Source of the DNA: an uncultured Erysipelotrichaceae bacterium
GTDB taxonomy: Bacteria > Bacillota_I > Bacilli_A > Erysipelotrichales > Coprobacillaceae
DNA length: 5,584 bases
Direction of reading: 5' to 3'
Assembly (NCBI GenBank): GCA_947573745.1
Contig: CANPGX010000075.1
Location: forward strand, 1-5,584
The translations under genes and the position numbers were made by a program. Below are positions 1 to 5,584 of this stretch, in pieces. Each line of letters begins with the position of its first letter. Position 1 is the stretch's first letter. The notes beneath the pieces are model-generated. The model was not told the origin of the DNA and ran no database searches. It saw nothing but the letters and a program-made list of their open reading frames with translations.

Positions 1-693
1 CATTCTGTAGAAGGATTAGAAGAAGCGGAGATTCTTGAAATTATTGATCATCATCGTATTGCAGATATTCAAACCAATGGGCCTGTTTTATTTAGATGTG
101 AACCTTTAGGATCGACATCGACTATTATTGCCAAAGCTTTTCAAGAACAACATATTCCTATTCCAAAAAATATTGCGGGTGGTTTGTTAGGAGCCATCAT
201 TTCAGATACGTTATTGTTTAAATCACCAACCTGTACACCCACAGATACAAAGATTGCTAAAGAACTTGCCAAGATTGCTGAATTAGATATTTTATCCTTT
301 GGGATGGATTTATTTAAAGCAGGAACTTCTTTAGTAGGTAAGACGGTAGAACAGATTTTCTATCAGGATTATAAACGCTTTACCTTTAATCAAGAAGATA
401 TCGGTATCGCTCAAGTCAATACGATGGACCTTGATGGTTTTTCAATTTATAAACAAGAGATGTTATCTTTTATGGAAAAAGTAGCTGAAAATCAAAGGTT
501 AAAACTCGTCACCTTATTATTAACTGATGTCATCAATAGTAATAGTGAGATCCTTGTTGCTGGACCATGTCCTTGGTATGTAGAGATGGCTTTTAATACG
601 ACATTGGTGGAACAACAAGCGCATCTATCAGGTGTCGTTTCACGTAAAAAACAAGTTGTCCCAGCTCTGGCAGTTGCCATACAAGAAGATTAA
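1..693 (+). CDS. ppaC: Manganese-dependent (family II) inorganic pyrophosphatase, 5' end outside the window
   Basis: This cytosolic enzyme hydrolyses pyrophosphate to two phosphates and pulls biosynthetic reactions forward. The frame is open from base 1, so the gene starts outside the window; 230 codons are visible. The DHH metal-binding motif is at visible residues 16-18 (IIDHHRI), the second conserved aspartate is in AIISDTLLFKSPT (residues 65-77), and the C-terminal DHHA2 domain ends in the substrate-binding SRKKQVVP motif (214-221). The 212 residues after DHH fit a canonical enzyme of about 310 residues, so roughly 80 are missing. Some clostridial and related enzymes carry regulatory CBS/DRTGG domains inserted before the DHH motif. 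The wording here (EGLEEAEILEIIDHHR, FKSPTCTP) resembles that subclass, but any insertion would lie outside the window. The family assignment is very secure; the subclass is open. Confidence 0.96.
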   Translation, partial: HSVEGLEEAEILEIIDHHRIADIQTNGPVLFRCEPLGSTSTIIAKAFQEQHIPIPKNIAGGLLGAIISDTLLFKSPTCTPTDTKIAKELAKIAELDILSFGMDLFKAGTSLVGKTVEQIFYQDYKRFTFNQEDIGIAQVNTMDLDGFSIYKQEMLSFMEKVAENQRLKLVTLLLTDVINSNSEILVAGPCPWYVEMAFNTTLVEQQAHLSGVVSRKKQVVPALAVAIQED

Positions 694-696
694 TAT

Positions 697-700
697 GGAG
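697..700 (+). promoter_or_regulatory. Ribosome binding site fixing the start of the HAD gene
   Basis: GGAG stands six bases before ATG 707. It overlaps an in-frame ATG at 695, which has no Shine-Dalgarno sequence of its own at usable distance. This favours 707 over 695, and over the far upstream in-frame ATG at 632 that lies inside the pyrophosphatase gene. Confidence 0.75.
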
Positions 701-706
701 AAAAAT

Positions 707-1489
707 ATGAAAAAGATTTTATTTAGTGATGTCGATGGGACACTTTTCCGTTCTGGTCAAAGTCTGTCTTCAAAGAATGATGAAGCGCTCTGTCGTTTTC
801 AAAATAGGGGACATACGATTGCTATTTGTACTGGAAGAAATTATTTTGAAATGCAGTCTGTCCTTCGTAAGACACATTTTGTTTATGATTACCTTGTTCT
901 TAATAATGGCGCCTTGATCATGGATCATGAAGGGCATGTCATTTATGAAAAGAAGATTTCTTTCTCTACAGGGAAAGCGATCATTGAAAGAATTCGCCAG
1001 GAAACAGGGATGTGGTCATGGTTTTGTGATGGCCATAAAAACCTTGGAAGAAATGATACTACCTGTTTGGAAGTCGGTTTAGAAAAAGATCATCAAGAAG
1101 TTGATCTTGCTTGTTTTGATCAGTACCTTCAAGCAGATCACTTTCAAATTATTTGTCTCAATCAAGAAAATCAACAGATTGACCAAACCCAAAAAGTCGT
1201 TGCGTGGGTGGAATCTCATTTTTCAAATGAGGTAACGTGTTTCTTTAATGAATACTATGTCGATATTGTTCCTTCTGGCTGTTCAAAAGGATTAGGCATA
1301 GATCAATTATTGTCTATACTACCAGAAACTTTTGATCAAGTCATTGCGATCGGTGATTCTTATAATGATGAAAGTATGATAGAAAGAGCAGATATAGGTG
1401 CAACCTTTACATATGCACCACAAGAAATTCAACAAAAAGCAGATATCGTTGTGGATTATGTTTATGAATTGCTAGAAAAAGTGCTGTAA
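707..1489 (+). CDS. Cof-type HAD-superfamily phosphatase
   Basis: A 260-residue cytosolic hydrolase of the Cof/YidA-like (HAD-IIB) group, which dephosphorylates sugar phosphates, flavin mononucleotide or similar small molecules; the substrate cannot be read from sequence. All four HAD motifs are visible: motif I DVDGT at residues 8-12 (nucleophile Asp8, acid/base Asp10), motif II threonine in ICTGRN (Thr42), motif III lysine in GCSKGLGI (Lys194), and motif IV GDSYND (216-221). The long stretch between motifs II and III is the type IIB cap. The start at 707 is chosen because GGAG lies six bases upstream and the protein then begins MKKILFSDVDGT, as is usual for the family. ATG 695 would add four residues. 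The gene begins 13 nt after the pyrophosphatase stop, suggesting one transcript. A role in handling phosphorylated metabolites beside a pyrophosphatase is plausible but inferred. Confidence 0.93.
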   Translation: MKKILFSDVDGTLFRSGQSLSSKNDEALCRFQNRGHTIAICTGRNYFEMQSVLRKTHFVYDYLVLNNGALIMDHEGHVIYEKKISFSTGKAIIERIRQETGMWSWFCDGHKNLGRNDTTCLEVGLEKDHQEVDLACFDQYLQADHFQIICLNQENQQIDQTQKVVAWVESHFSNEVTCFFNEYYVDIVPSGCSKGLGIDQLLSILPETFDQVIAIGDSYNDESMIERADIGATFTYAPQEIQQKADIVVDYVYELLEKVL

Positions 1490-1499
1490 GTTTATAGAG

Positions 1500-1534
1500 A
1501 CCCCAAAAGTTGAGATAATCGCTAGTGGGGTTTT
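1500..1534 (+). terminator. Possible weak intrinsic terminator after the HAD gene
   Basis: ACCCCA (1500-1505) can pair with TGGGGT (1526-1531), leaving a 20-nt loop and followed by a short TTTT run (T1531 is shared with the stem). The stem is only six pairs and the loop is long, so termination may be inefficient. It is in the right place, 11 nt after the HAD stop. The left arm (GACCCCAAAAGTT) also resembles the terminal sequence of some IS3-family elements, so it could have another origin. Confidence 0.4.
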
Positions 1535-1581
1535 ATGATGTTTAGATCAATGATCACTTTACTATAAACAAAAGAACCTGT

Positions 1582-1599
1582 ATTATCCATTGATAATGG
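1582..1599. promoter_or_regulatory. Palindrome just upstream of the acetyltransferase promoter
   Basis: ATTATC-CATT-GATAAT (1582-1597) is a perfect 6-bp inverted repeat. Overlapping it, CCATT-GAT-AATGG (1587-1599) is a second perfect one. The site ends two bases before the proposed -35 box at 1602, a usual place for an operator or activator site. No regulator is recognised, and in AT-rich sequence such a repeat can arise by chance. Confidence 0.35.
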
Positions 1600-1601
1600 C
1601 A

Positions 1602-1630
1602 TTGTGATTGGCTTGACAGCATGGTATAAT
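1602..1630 (+). promoter_or_regulatory. Extended -10 promoter of the sugar O-acetyltransferase gene
   Basis: A perfect TATAAT (1625-1630) is preceded by TG at 1622-1623, giving an extended -10 (TGGTATAAT). A four-of-six -35 box TTGTGA (1602-1607) stands 17 bases upstream of the -10. Transcription would start near 1637, about 40 nt before the start codon. A better -35 match, TTGACA at 1613-1618, is only six bases from the -10 and cannot serve this promoter. TTGACAG recurs at 1641-1647. Confidence 0.7.
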
Positions 1631-1677
1631 TTCGTTGTTGTTGACAGTAATAAATTGAGAAACTTGGAGGTGGCAAA

Positions 1678-2334
1678 ATGAAGTCACAAATAGAATGGGA
1701 TAGAATGATAGGACAAAAACTATATAAACCATCAAAGGTTAAAGATCATTCGTGGGAAAAAGTTCATATAGCACAAAAAAGATTTAATGATTCTGAATTT
1801 TGGAAAGATAAAAGTGCTTTTGAGGAATTAAAAAAATGTTTTGCCAACGCTCCTGATGATATGGTTCTTACACCACCAGTATATTTTGATCATGGGGACA
1901 GAGTCGTGTTTTGGAGTAAATTTTTTTGTAATAATTTTTTTTAGATTTTTTAATTAAAAAAATTTAAATTTGTTACTTTTGGAGATCATGTTTATTTAGC
2001 ACCACATGTAAGTATTTATACAGCTGGGCATCCTATTGATGCAAGCATCAGAAATACCGATGTAGAATATGCGAAACCTGTCATTGTTGGATCAAACGTA
2101 TGGATTGGGGGAAACGTCGTCATAAACCCTGGGGTTACCATCGGAAGCAATGTGGTGATTGGTTCAGGTTCTGTTGTTGTAAAAGATATTCCAAGTAATA
2201 TGATTGCAGCAGGGAATCCGTGTAAGGTTATTCGTGAAATCAATGAACACGACAAAGAAAAATGGGAAGCAGAATACAAAGATTATTTATCTGACATTCA
2301 AAGGGACGATGAAAATCAGAACGAAGGAATATAA
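1678..2334 (+). pseudogene. Sugar O-acetyltransferase (maltose/galactoside acetyltransferase family), disrupted
   Basis: Members of this left-handed beta-helix family (Maa, LacA, NodL) transfer acetyl from acetyl-CoA to sugars in the cytosol. The N-terminal part (1678-1944, 88 codons) shows RMIGQKLYKP (residues 9-18) and PPVYFDHGDRV (66-76). The C-terminal part (about 1972-2334) shows TFGDHV, the catalytic histidine motif TAGHPID (His codon at 2029), hexapeptide repeats around VWIGGNVVINPGVTIG, and the AGNPCKVIR ending. The start has GGAGG at 1666-1670, seven bases before ATG. Both parts lie in the same frame, but stops at 1942 (TAG) and 1951 (TAA) separate them inside runs of T7, T8, T6 and A7. 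Adding one T to the T8 run and removing one A from the A7 run gives an unbroken 218-codon frame that also restores the expected Leu-Asp. This is therefore a decayed gene, a slippage-prone gene, or homopolymer sequencing error. As read, no active enzyme is made. Confidence 0.85.
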
Positions 2335-2354
2335 ATAAAGGATTCATTTTTATT

Positions 2355-2404
2355 AAAAAGTATCATAACTACGTTTTTTAAGCGAGGTTATGGTACTTTT
2401 TTAA
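2355..2404. terminator. Strong intrinsic terminator, probably bidirectional
   Basis: Bases 2355-2370 pair with 2386-2401 over 16 positions, two of them G-T wobbles (T2363-G2393, T2370-G2386), with a 15-nt loop. The 3' side ends in a run of six T (2397-2402). The 5' side begins with five A, giving a T run on the opposite strand. It lies 20 nt after the acetyltransferase stop and separates that locus from murE. Confidence 0.85.
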
Positions 2405-2470
2405 TAACGTAGATTAACGTGCATTTTTTGATGAGGTAAAGAATAAGTTAATTCATGAAAGGAGAATTTC

Positions 2471-3913
2471 ATGAAATTAAAGCAATTATTAGAATCTTTA
2501 CCTTATACGTGGCTTCAAGGGACACTAGAACAGGATGTTACAGGGATTTGTATCGATTCAAGAAATTATCATCCCCAGGAACTTTTTATAGCCATACAAG
2601 GGACTAAAATAGATAGTCATCAATATATTGATGAAGTCATCGAAAAAGGATGTCGTGTCATTATCATGGAACAGGATCTCCCGCTTCCTTGTCAAGTAAC
2701 AGGGATTCTTATAGAAAATGGTCGTTATATCCTAGCCAAGTTATGTGCTAATTTTTATCATCATCCAGAAAAGAAAATGAAGTTGATTGGGATTACGGGG
2801 ACATCAGGTAAAACGACAACGTCATTTTTGCTCAAAGGATTACTTGAAGCGGGGGGTTATCAAGTAGGGTTAATAGGCACCAATGGAGCCTATTTTAAAG
2901 ACCAGAAAATAAAATTAAAAAATACAACGCCTTCTAGTGATGAGCTTTATGCTCTATTAGCTCATTTTGTCGAGGAAAAAATAGAGATTGCGATCATTGA
3001 AGTGAGTAGTCAGGCGTTAAAACAACAACGTGTGGAAGGTCTTATTTTTGATGAAGCTATTTGGACGAATCTAACTAAAGATCATTTGGGTGTCAATGAA
3101 CATCCTGATATGGAAGATTATTTAAAATCTAAGAAAAAGATATTTATGCAAAGTCGTTATGCTTTATTAAATCGCGATGATCCTTATTATGAAGCCATGA
3201 AAGAAGATCTTATGATTCCTTATCATACTTTTGGTTTTCATGAAGAAAGTGATTGTCGTATTATCAAGACATTATCTTTCTTTTATAAAACACATTTTAA
3301 AACACAAGGTATCTTGCAAGAAGAATTTGTTCTTGGTTTTCCAGGAAACTATAATGTCATGAATGCCTTAGGGGCTCTATTGATAGCACAGCGTTATCAT
3401 GTGGATATAGACATCCTACAAAAAAAATTACCAGAATTAAAAGTAGAAGGTCGTTTTGAAATCTATCGTGATGAAGGAAAAACTTGGATCATTGACTATG
3501 CTCATAATGTAGATAGTTATACACAACTGATGAAAACAATACAAACGTTCCCATTTCGACGTGTTTTTGTGGTGATAGGAGCAGGGGGTAATCGCAGTTT
3601 GACAAGACGACAAGAAGTAATGCAAGTCTTAGACCCTTATGTAGATTATTTTATTTTGACAGAAGATAATTCTCGCCAAGAACCTGTTGAAAAAATCGTT
3701 GATTCTTTAAAGGCTGTGATTGCCCCAGAAAAAGTCATGATTGAATATCATCGTGATGAAGCTATTAAAAAAGCTTTTTTAATGTCTAAAAGAAATGATG
3801 TGATTCTTGTGGTGGGAAAAGGACATGAAGATACCATTGAAAGAGAAGGACAAACCATCTGTTTTAATGATGGAAAGTATATAAAAAGTTTATTGAATCA
3901 TCCACATTTGTGA
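2471..3913 (+). CDS. murE: UDP-N-acetylmuramoyl-L-alanyl-D-glutamate ligase (MurE), third-residue amino acid uncertain
   Basis: This 480-residue cytosolic ATP-dependent ligase adds the third amino acid to the UDP-MurNAc-dipeptide in peptidoglycan synthesis. The N-terminal UDP-MurNAc-binding domain includes DSRNYHPQELFIAIQG (29-44). The central domain has the P-loop GITGTSGKTTT (107-117), TTPSS (152-156), EVSSQ (177-181) and the probable carbamylated lysine in YLKSKK (Lys221). The C-terminal domain has DYAHN (342-346), GAGGNR (370-375), DNSR (399-402) and GKGHE (449-453). ATG 2471 follows AAAGGAG with six bases between. Meso-diaminopimelate enzymes normally have DNPR. Here proline is serine but the arginine is kept, and GKGHE also fits that type rather than the lysine type. 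Other departures are EVSSQ for the commoner EVSSH and FNDGK (465-469) for FDDRE. Diaminopimelate is the best guess, but lysine or a second MurE-like paralogue is possible. No convincing promoter was found between the upstream terminator and the start. Confidence 0.9.
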   Translation: MKLKQLLESLPYTWLQGTLEQDVTGICIDSRNYHPQELFIAIQGTKIDSHQYIDEVIEKGCRVIIMEQDLPLPCQVTGILIENGRYILAKLCANFYHHPEKKMKLIGITGTSGKTTTSFLLKGLLEAGGYQVGLIGTNGAYFKDQKIKLKNTTPSSDELYALLAHFVEEKIEIAIIEVSSQALKQQRVEGLIFDEAIWTNLTKDHLGVNEHPDMEDYLKSKKKIFMQSRYALLNRDDPYYEAMKEDLMIPYHTFGFHEESDCRIIKTLSFFYKTHFKTQGILQEEFVLGFPGNYNVMNALGALLIAQRYHVDIDILQKKLPELKVEGRFEIYRDEGKTWIIDYAHNVDSYTQLMKTIQTFPFRRVFVVIGAGGNRSLTRRQEVMQVLDPYVDYFILTEDNSRQEPVEKIVDSLKAVIAPEKVMIEYHRDEAIKKAFLMSKRNDVILVVGKGHEDTIEREGQTICFNDGKYIKSLLNHPHL

Positions 3914-3919
3914 TATACT
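3911..3919 (+). promoter_or_regulatory. Possible extended -10 element at the murE stop codon
   Basis: TGATATACT matches the extended -10 pattern TGnTATAAT with one mismatch, and its TG belongs to the murE stop codon. The nearest -35-like hexamer, TTGAAT (3893-3898), is 15 bases away, which is short. A start near 3926 would leave a leader of only about 13 nt, beginning at the ribosome binding site. This is weak evidence for a separate promoter of the aminopeptidase gene. Confidence 0.25.
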
Positions 3920-3925
3920 CATGGT

Positions 3926-3929
3926 GGAG
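3926..3929 (+). promoter_or_regulatory. Ribosome binding site fixing the start of the M18 aminopeptidase gene
   Basis: GGAG lies nine bases before ATG 3939. The in-frame ATG at 3930 directly abuts it, and the ATG at 3921 lies upstream of it with no Shine-Dalgarno sequence. The third in-frame ATG, 3939, is therefore the likely start. Confidence 0.7.
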
Positions 3930-3938
3930 ATGATAAAA

Positions 3939-5246
3939 ATGCAAACAACAAAAGAATTATTAGAATTTATTGAAATGAGTCCAAGTCCTTTTCATGTTGT
4001 CGATAATATATCCAAACGTTTAGAAAAGAAAGGATTCATAGCTTTACAAGAAGGTGAAACATGGACTTTAAAGAGAAATCATCAGTATTATGTGAGCCGT
4101 AATGGAAGTAGTATGATTGCTTTTAAGATCGGAGAACATCTTGAAAACTATAGTTTTAATATGGTGGCTAGTCATAGTGATAGCCCTGTATTCAAAGTTA
4201 AAGAACATGCTGAGATTCAATTTAAAGACCGATATACTTCTTTAAATACAGAAGGTTATGGTGGCATGATTCTTTCTTCATGGTTAGATCGTCCATTATC
4301 TATTGCTGGAAGAGCTTTGGTGCAAGTAGGAGATCATTTTGAGTCTAAACTTGTCAATATTGATCAAGATTTAATGGTGATTCCTAATGTAGCGATTCAT
4401 ATGAATCGTACGATCAATGATGGTTTTAAGTACAATCAACAAATTGATATGATGCCTTTATTAGCGGGTGGAAATTTTAAAGAAGGAGATTACACAAAAC
4501 TGATTGCTCAGTCTTTAAATGTGGATCCTTTAGCGATTTGTGGTTTAGATATGTTTGTTTACCATCGTACCAAACCAACCCTCTTTGGCATCCATCAAGA
4601 ATTTATTGCCAGTCCTAAGCTAGATGATTTACAATGTGCTTTTGCAACATTGTTAGGATTTATCGATGGTGAAAATGAACATGGCATTAATGTTTATTGT
4701 TGCTTTGATAATGAAGAAGTAGGTTCAAGTACCAGACAAGGGGCAGCTTCTACCTTCCTTTATGATACCTTGACAAGAATCAATCAAAGTTTAGGTTTTA
4801 CGCAGGAGGATTATCATCGCGCATTGGCGTCAAGTATGATGCTTTCTTGTGATAATGCGCATGCGGTTCATCCTAATCACCCAGAGAAAACCGATATGAC
4901 GAATCATGTCTATATGAATGAAGGTGTTGTGGTTAAATCCCATGCTAGTCAACGTTATACAAGTGATGGTTTAAGTGTGGGTCTTATCAAACATTATGCT
5001 AAAGAGGCAGGTATCCCACTACAATTCTTTGCCAATCGTTCAGATGCACCAAGTGGTGGAACACTGGGCAATATCTCTAGTACAAAGGTGAGTGTGATGT
5101 CCGTAGATCTAGGCTTGCCACAACTAGCAATGCATTCAAGTTATGAAAGTGCCGGTGTACAAGATACAGAAGCTATGCGTACTTTGTTACGGGTGTTTTT
5201 TAGTCATCATCTTTTGATGCAAGGAAATCGATTTTTTATCCAATAA
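3939..5246 (+). CDS. apeB: M18 family aspartyl aminopeptidase
   Basis: This cytosolic metallo-aminopeptidase removes N-terminal residues, typically acidic ones, from peptides; family members form large tetrahedral dodecamers. At 435 residues from ATG 3939 it has normal family length. Expected metal-site and catalytic residues are all visible: His79 and Asp81 in ASHSDSP, the bridging Asp229 in SPKLDDL, the Glu259-Glu260 pair in FDNEEVGS, Asp305 in SCDNAHA, and His399 in MHSSYESAG. The N-terminal helix and SPSPFHVV (14-21) are also typical. ATG 3939 is preferred over 3921 and 3930 because GGAG sits nine bases before it. The gene follows murE with 25 nt between stop and start and no terminator, so they are probably co-transcribed. 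A role in recycling peptides is likely; a direct link with cell-wall synthesis is not shown. No clear terminator follows the stop. Confidence 0.95.
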   Translation: MQTTKELLEFIEMSPSPFHVVDNISKRLEKKGFIALQEGETWTLKRNHQYYVSRNGSSMIAFKIGEHLENYSFNMVASHSDSPVFKVKEHAEIQFKDRYTSLNTEGYGGMILSSWLDRPLSIAGRALVQVGDHFESKLVNIDQDLMVIPNVAIHMNRTINDGFKYNQQIDMMPLLAGGNFKEGDYTKLIAQSLNVDPLAICGLDMFVYHRTKPTLFGIHQEFIASPKLDDLQCAFATLLGFIDGENEHGINVYCCFDNEEVGSSTRQGAASTFLYDTLTRINQSLGFTQEDYHRALASSMMLSCDNAHAVHPNHPEKTDMTNHVYMNEGVVVKSHASQRYTSDGLSVGLIKHYAKEAGIPLQFFANRSDAPSGGTLGNISSTKVSVMSVDLGLPQLAMHSSYESAGVQDTEAMRTLLRVFFSHHLLMQGNRFFIQ

Positions 5247-5266
5247 AGGATCATCTATAGGAAGAT

Positions 5267-5295
5267 TTGACAAAAAAGCGATATTGTACTAAGAT
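5267..5295 (+). promoter_or_regulatory. Sigma-A type promoter of the CNNM-domain gene
   Basis: A perfect -35 TTGACA (5267-5272) and the -10 TAAGAT (5290-5295, four of six) are 17 bases apart. Transcription would begin near 5302, about 34 nt before the start codon. A perfect TATAAT at 5296-5301 is 23 bases from the -35, too far to be paired with it. Confidence 0.7.
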
Positions 5296-5309
5296 TATAA
5301 TTACAATAT
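5281..5309. promoter_or_regulatory. Inverted repeat enclosing the -10 box, candidate operator
   Basis: ATATTGTA (5281-5288) and TACAATAT (5302-5309) are perfect reverse complements separated by 13 bases, with half-site centres 21 bases apart, about two helical turns. The -10 box lies between the arms and the predicted start falls on the right arm. A dimeric repressor bound here would block the promoter. The inner sequence is only loosely like a PerR/Fur box, so no regulator is named. Confidence 0.5.
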
Positions 5310-5335
5310 TTTAGAATTAAAGGAGAATTATCATT

Positions 5336-5584
5336 GTGGATGACCCGAGTCTTATATTAAAAATCATTATTTTTGTGGTATGTATTATGTTTTCTTCATT
5401 GTATTCGTCAATTGAGACAGCTTATATGTCTGTCAGCAAAATTCGTATACGAACATTAAGTGAAGAGGGACATAAGAAAGCAAAGACAGCAGAGCGATTG
5501 CTCAATGATTTAGACCGTTTTTTAAGTACGGTATTGGTCGGTAATAACCTTGTGAATATTGCTGCGACATCTTTATCAACTGAA
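5336..5584 (+). CDS. CNNM-domain (HlyC/CorC family) membrane protein, N-terminal part
   Basis: The window ends after 83 codons. Residues 6-24 form a hydrophobic segment, the first helix of the CNNM (DUF21) transmembrane domain. It is followed by SIETAYMSVSKIRIR (25-39), EEGHKKAK (43-50), and STVLVGNNLVNIAA (64-77), the family's most conserved stretch. Full-length members usually continue with further helices, a cytosolic CBS pair and a CorC_HlyC domain, and act in magnesium, cobalt or related cation transport or resistance; those parts are outside the window. GTG 5336 is taken as the start because AGGAG (5321-5325) lies ten bases upstream and the protein then begins just before the first membrane helix. 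Expression probably depends on the local promoter and the palindrome around it. The family is secure; the transported ion is unknown. Confidence 0.9.
   Translation, partial: MDDPSLILKIIIFVVCIMFSSLYSSIETAYMSVSKIRIRTLSEEGHKKAKTAERLLNDLDRFLSTVLVGNNLVNIAATSLSTE

Noticed and set aside
632..706. Longer N-terminus for the HAD phosphatase starting at ATG 632 or 695
   Set aside because: The extra residues overlap the pyrophosphatase gene and match nothing in the family. GGAG at 697-700 is correctly spaced only for ATG 707.
1540..1568. TATAAA at 1563-1568 as another promoter
   Set aside because: No acceptable -35 stands at the right distance (GTTTAG only), and a better promoter lies downstream at 1602-1630.
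1613..1630. TTGACA at 1613 as the -35 of TATAAT at 1625
   Set aside because: Only six bases separate them; a usable spacer is about 17. TTGTGA at 1602 has the right distance.
2016..2279. An 87-codon minus-strand open frame
   Set aside because: It is antisense to the conserved hexapeptide-repeat part of the acetyltransferase and shows no recognisable protein features.
2152..2334. A separate 60-codon gene starting at GTG 2152
   Set aside because: It is the C-terminal end of the broken acetyltransferase; homology continues upstream of 2152 in the same frame to about 1972.
2414..2442. TTAACG and TAAAGA, 17 bases apart, as a murE promoter
   Set aside because: The -10 matches consensus at only three of six positions, too weak to list as a feature.
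5247..5266. Terminator after the aminopeptidase gene
   Set aside because: No stable hairpin followed by a T run could be found in the short gap, so read-through into the CNNM gene cannot be excluded.

Overview
The window is AT-rich, with ordinary Shine-Dalgarno sites (GGAG/AAAGGAG), sigma-A type promoters and tightly packed genes on the plus strand. Together with the protein set (family II pyrophosphatase, Cof-type HAD phosphatase, MurE, M18 aminopeptidase, CNNM/CorC-type membrane protein) this points to a low-GC Bacillota. The protein flavour suggests an Erysipelotrichia-like lineage, but that is an impression and was not tested.

Layout. (1) 1-693 is the C-terminal three quarters of a manganese-dependent inorganic pyrophosphatase, cut by the left edge. 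(2) 707-1489 is a Cof-type HAD phosphatase starting 13 nt after the pyrophosphatase stop, so the two are probably co-transcribed. (3) 1490-1677 is a 188-bp gap with a weak terminator-like hairpin, a palindrome and a strong extended -10 promoter. (4) 1678-2334 is a maltose/galactoside-type sugar O-acetyltransferase with good start signals, interrupted in the middle by a patch of A and T homopolymers carrying two in-frame stops. The two halves are in the same frame. (5) A strong, probably bidirectional terminator lies at 2355-2404. (6) 2471-3913 is a MurE-type peptidoglycan precursor ligase with a DNSR variant of the usual DNPR specificity motif. (7) 3939-5246 is an M18 aspartyl aminopeptidase in probable operon with murE; its ribosome binding site favours a start 18 nt inside the longest open frame. 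(8) 5247-5335 holds a good promoter with an 8-bp inverted repeat enclosing its -10 box, followed by (9) the first 83 codons of a CNNM/HlyC/CorC-type membrane protein, cut by the right edge.

The genes are mainly housekeeping: pyrophosphate removal, sugar-phosphate hydrolysis, cell-wall precursor synthesis, peptide turnover and probably divalent-cation transport. I see no mobile element body, CRISPR array, RNA gene or defence system. The points most worth a second look are the homopolymer-broken acetyltransferase, the operator-like palindrome before the CNNM gene, and the variant MurE motifs. I do not see evidence for a wholly new system.
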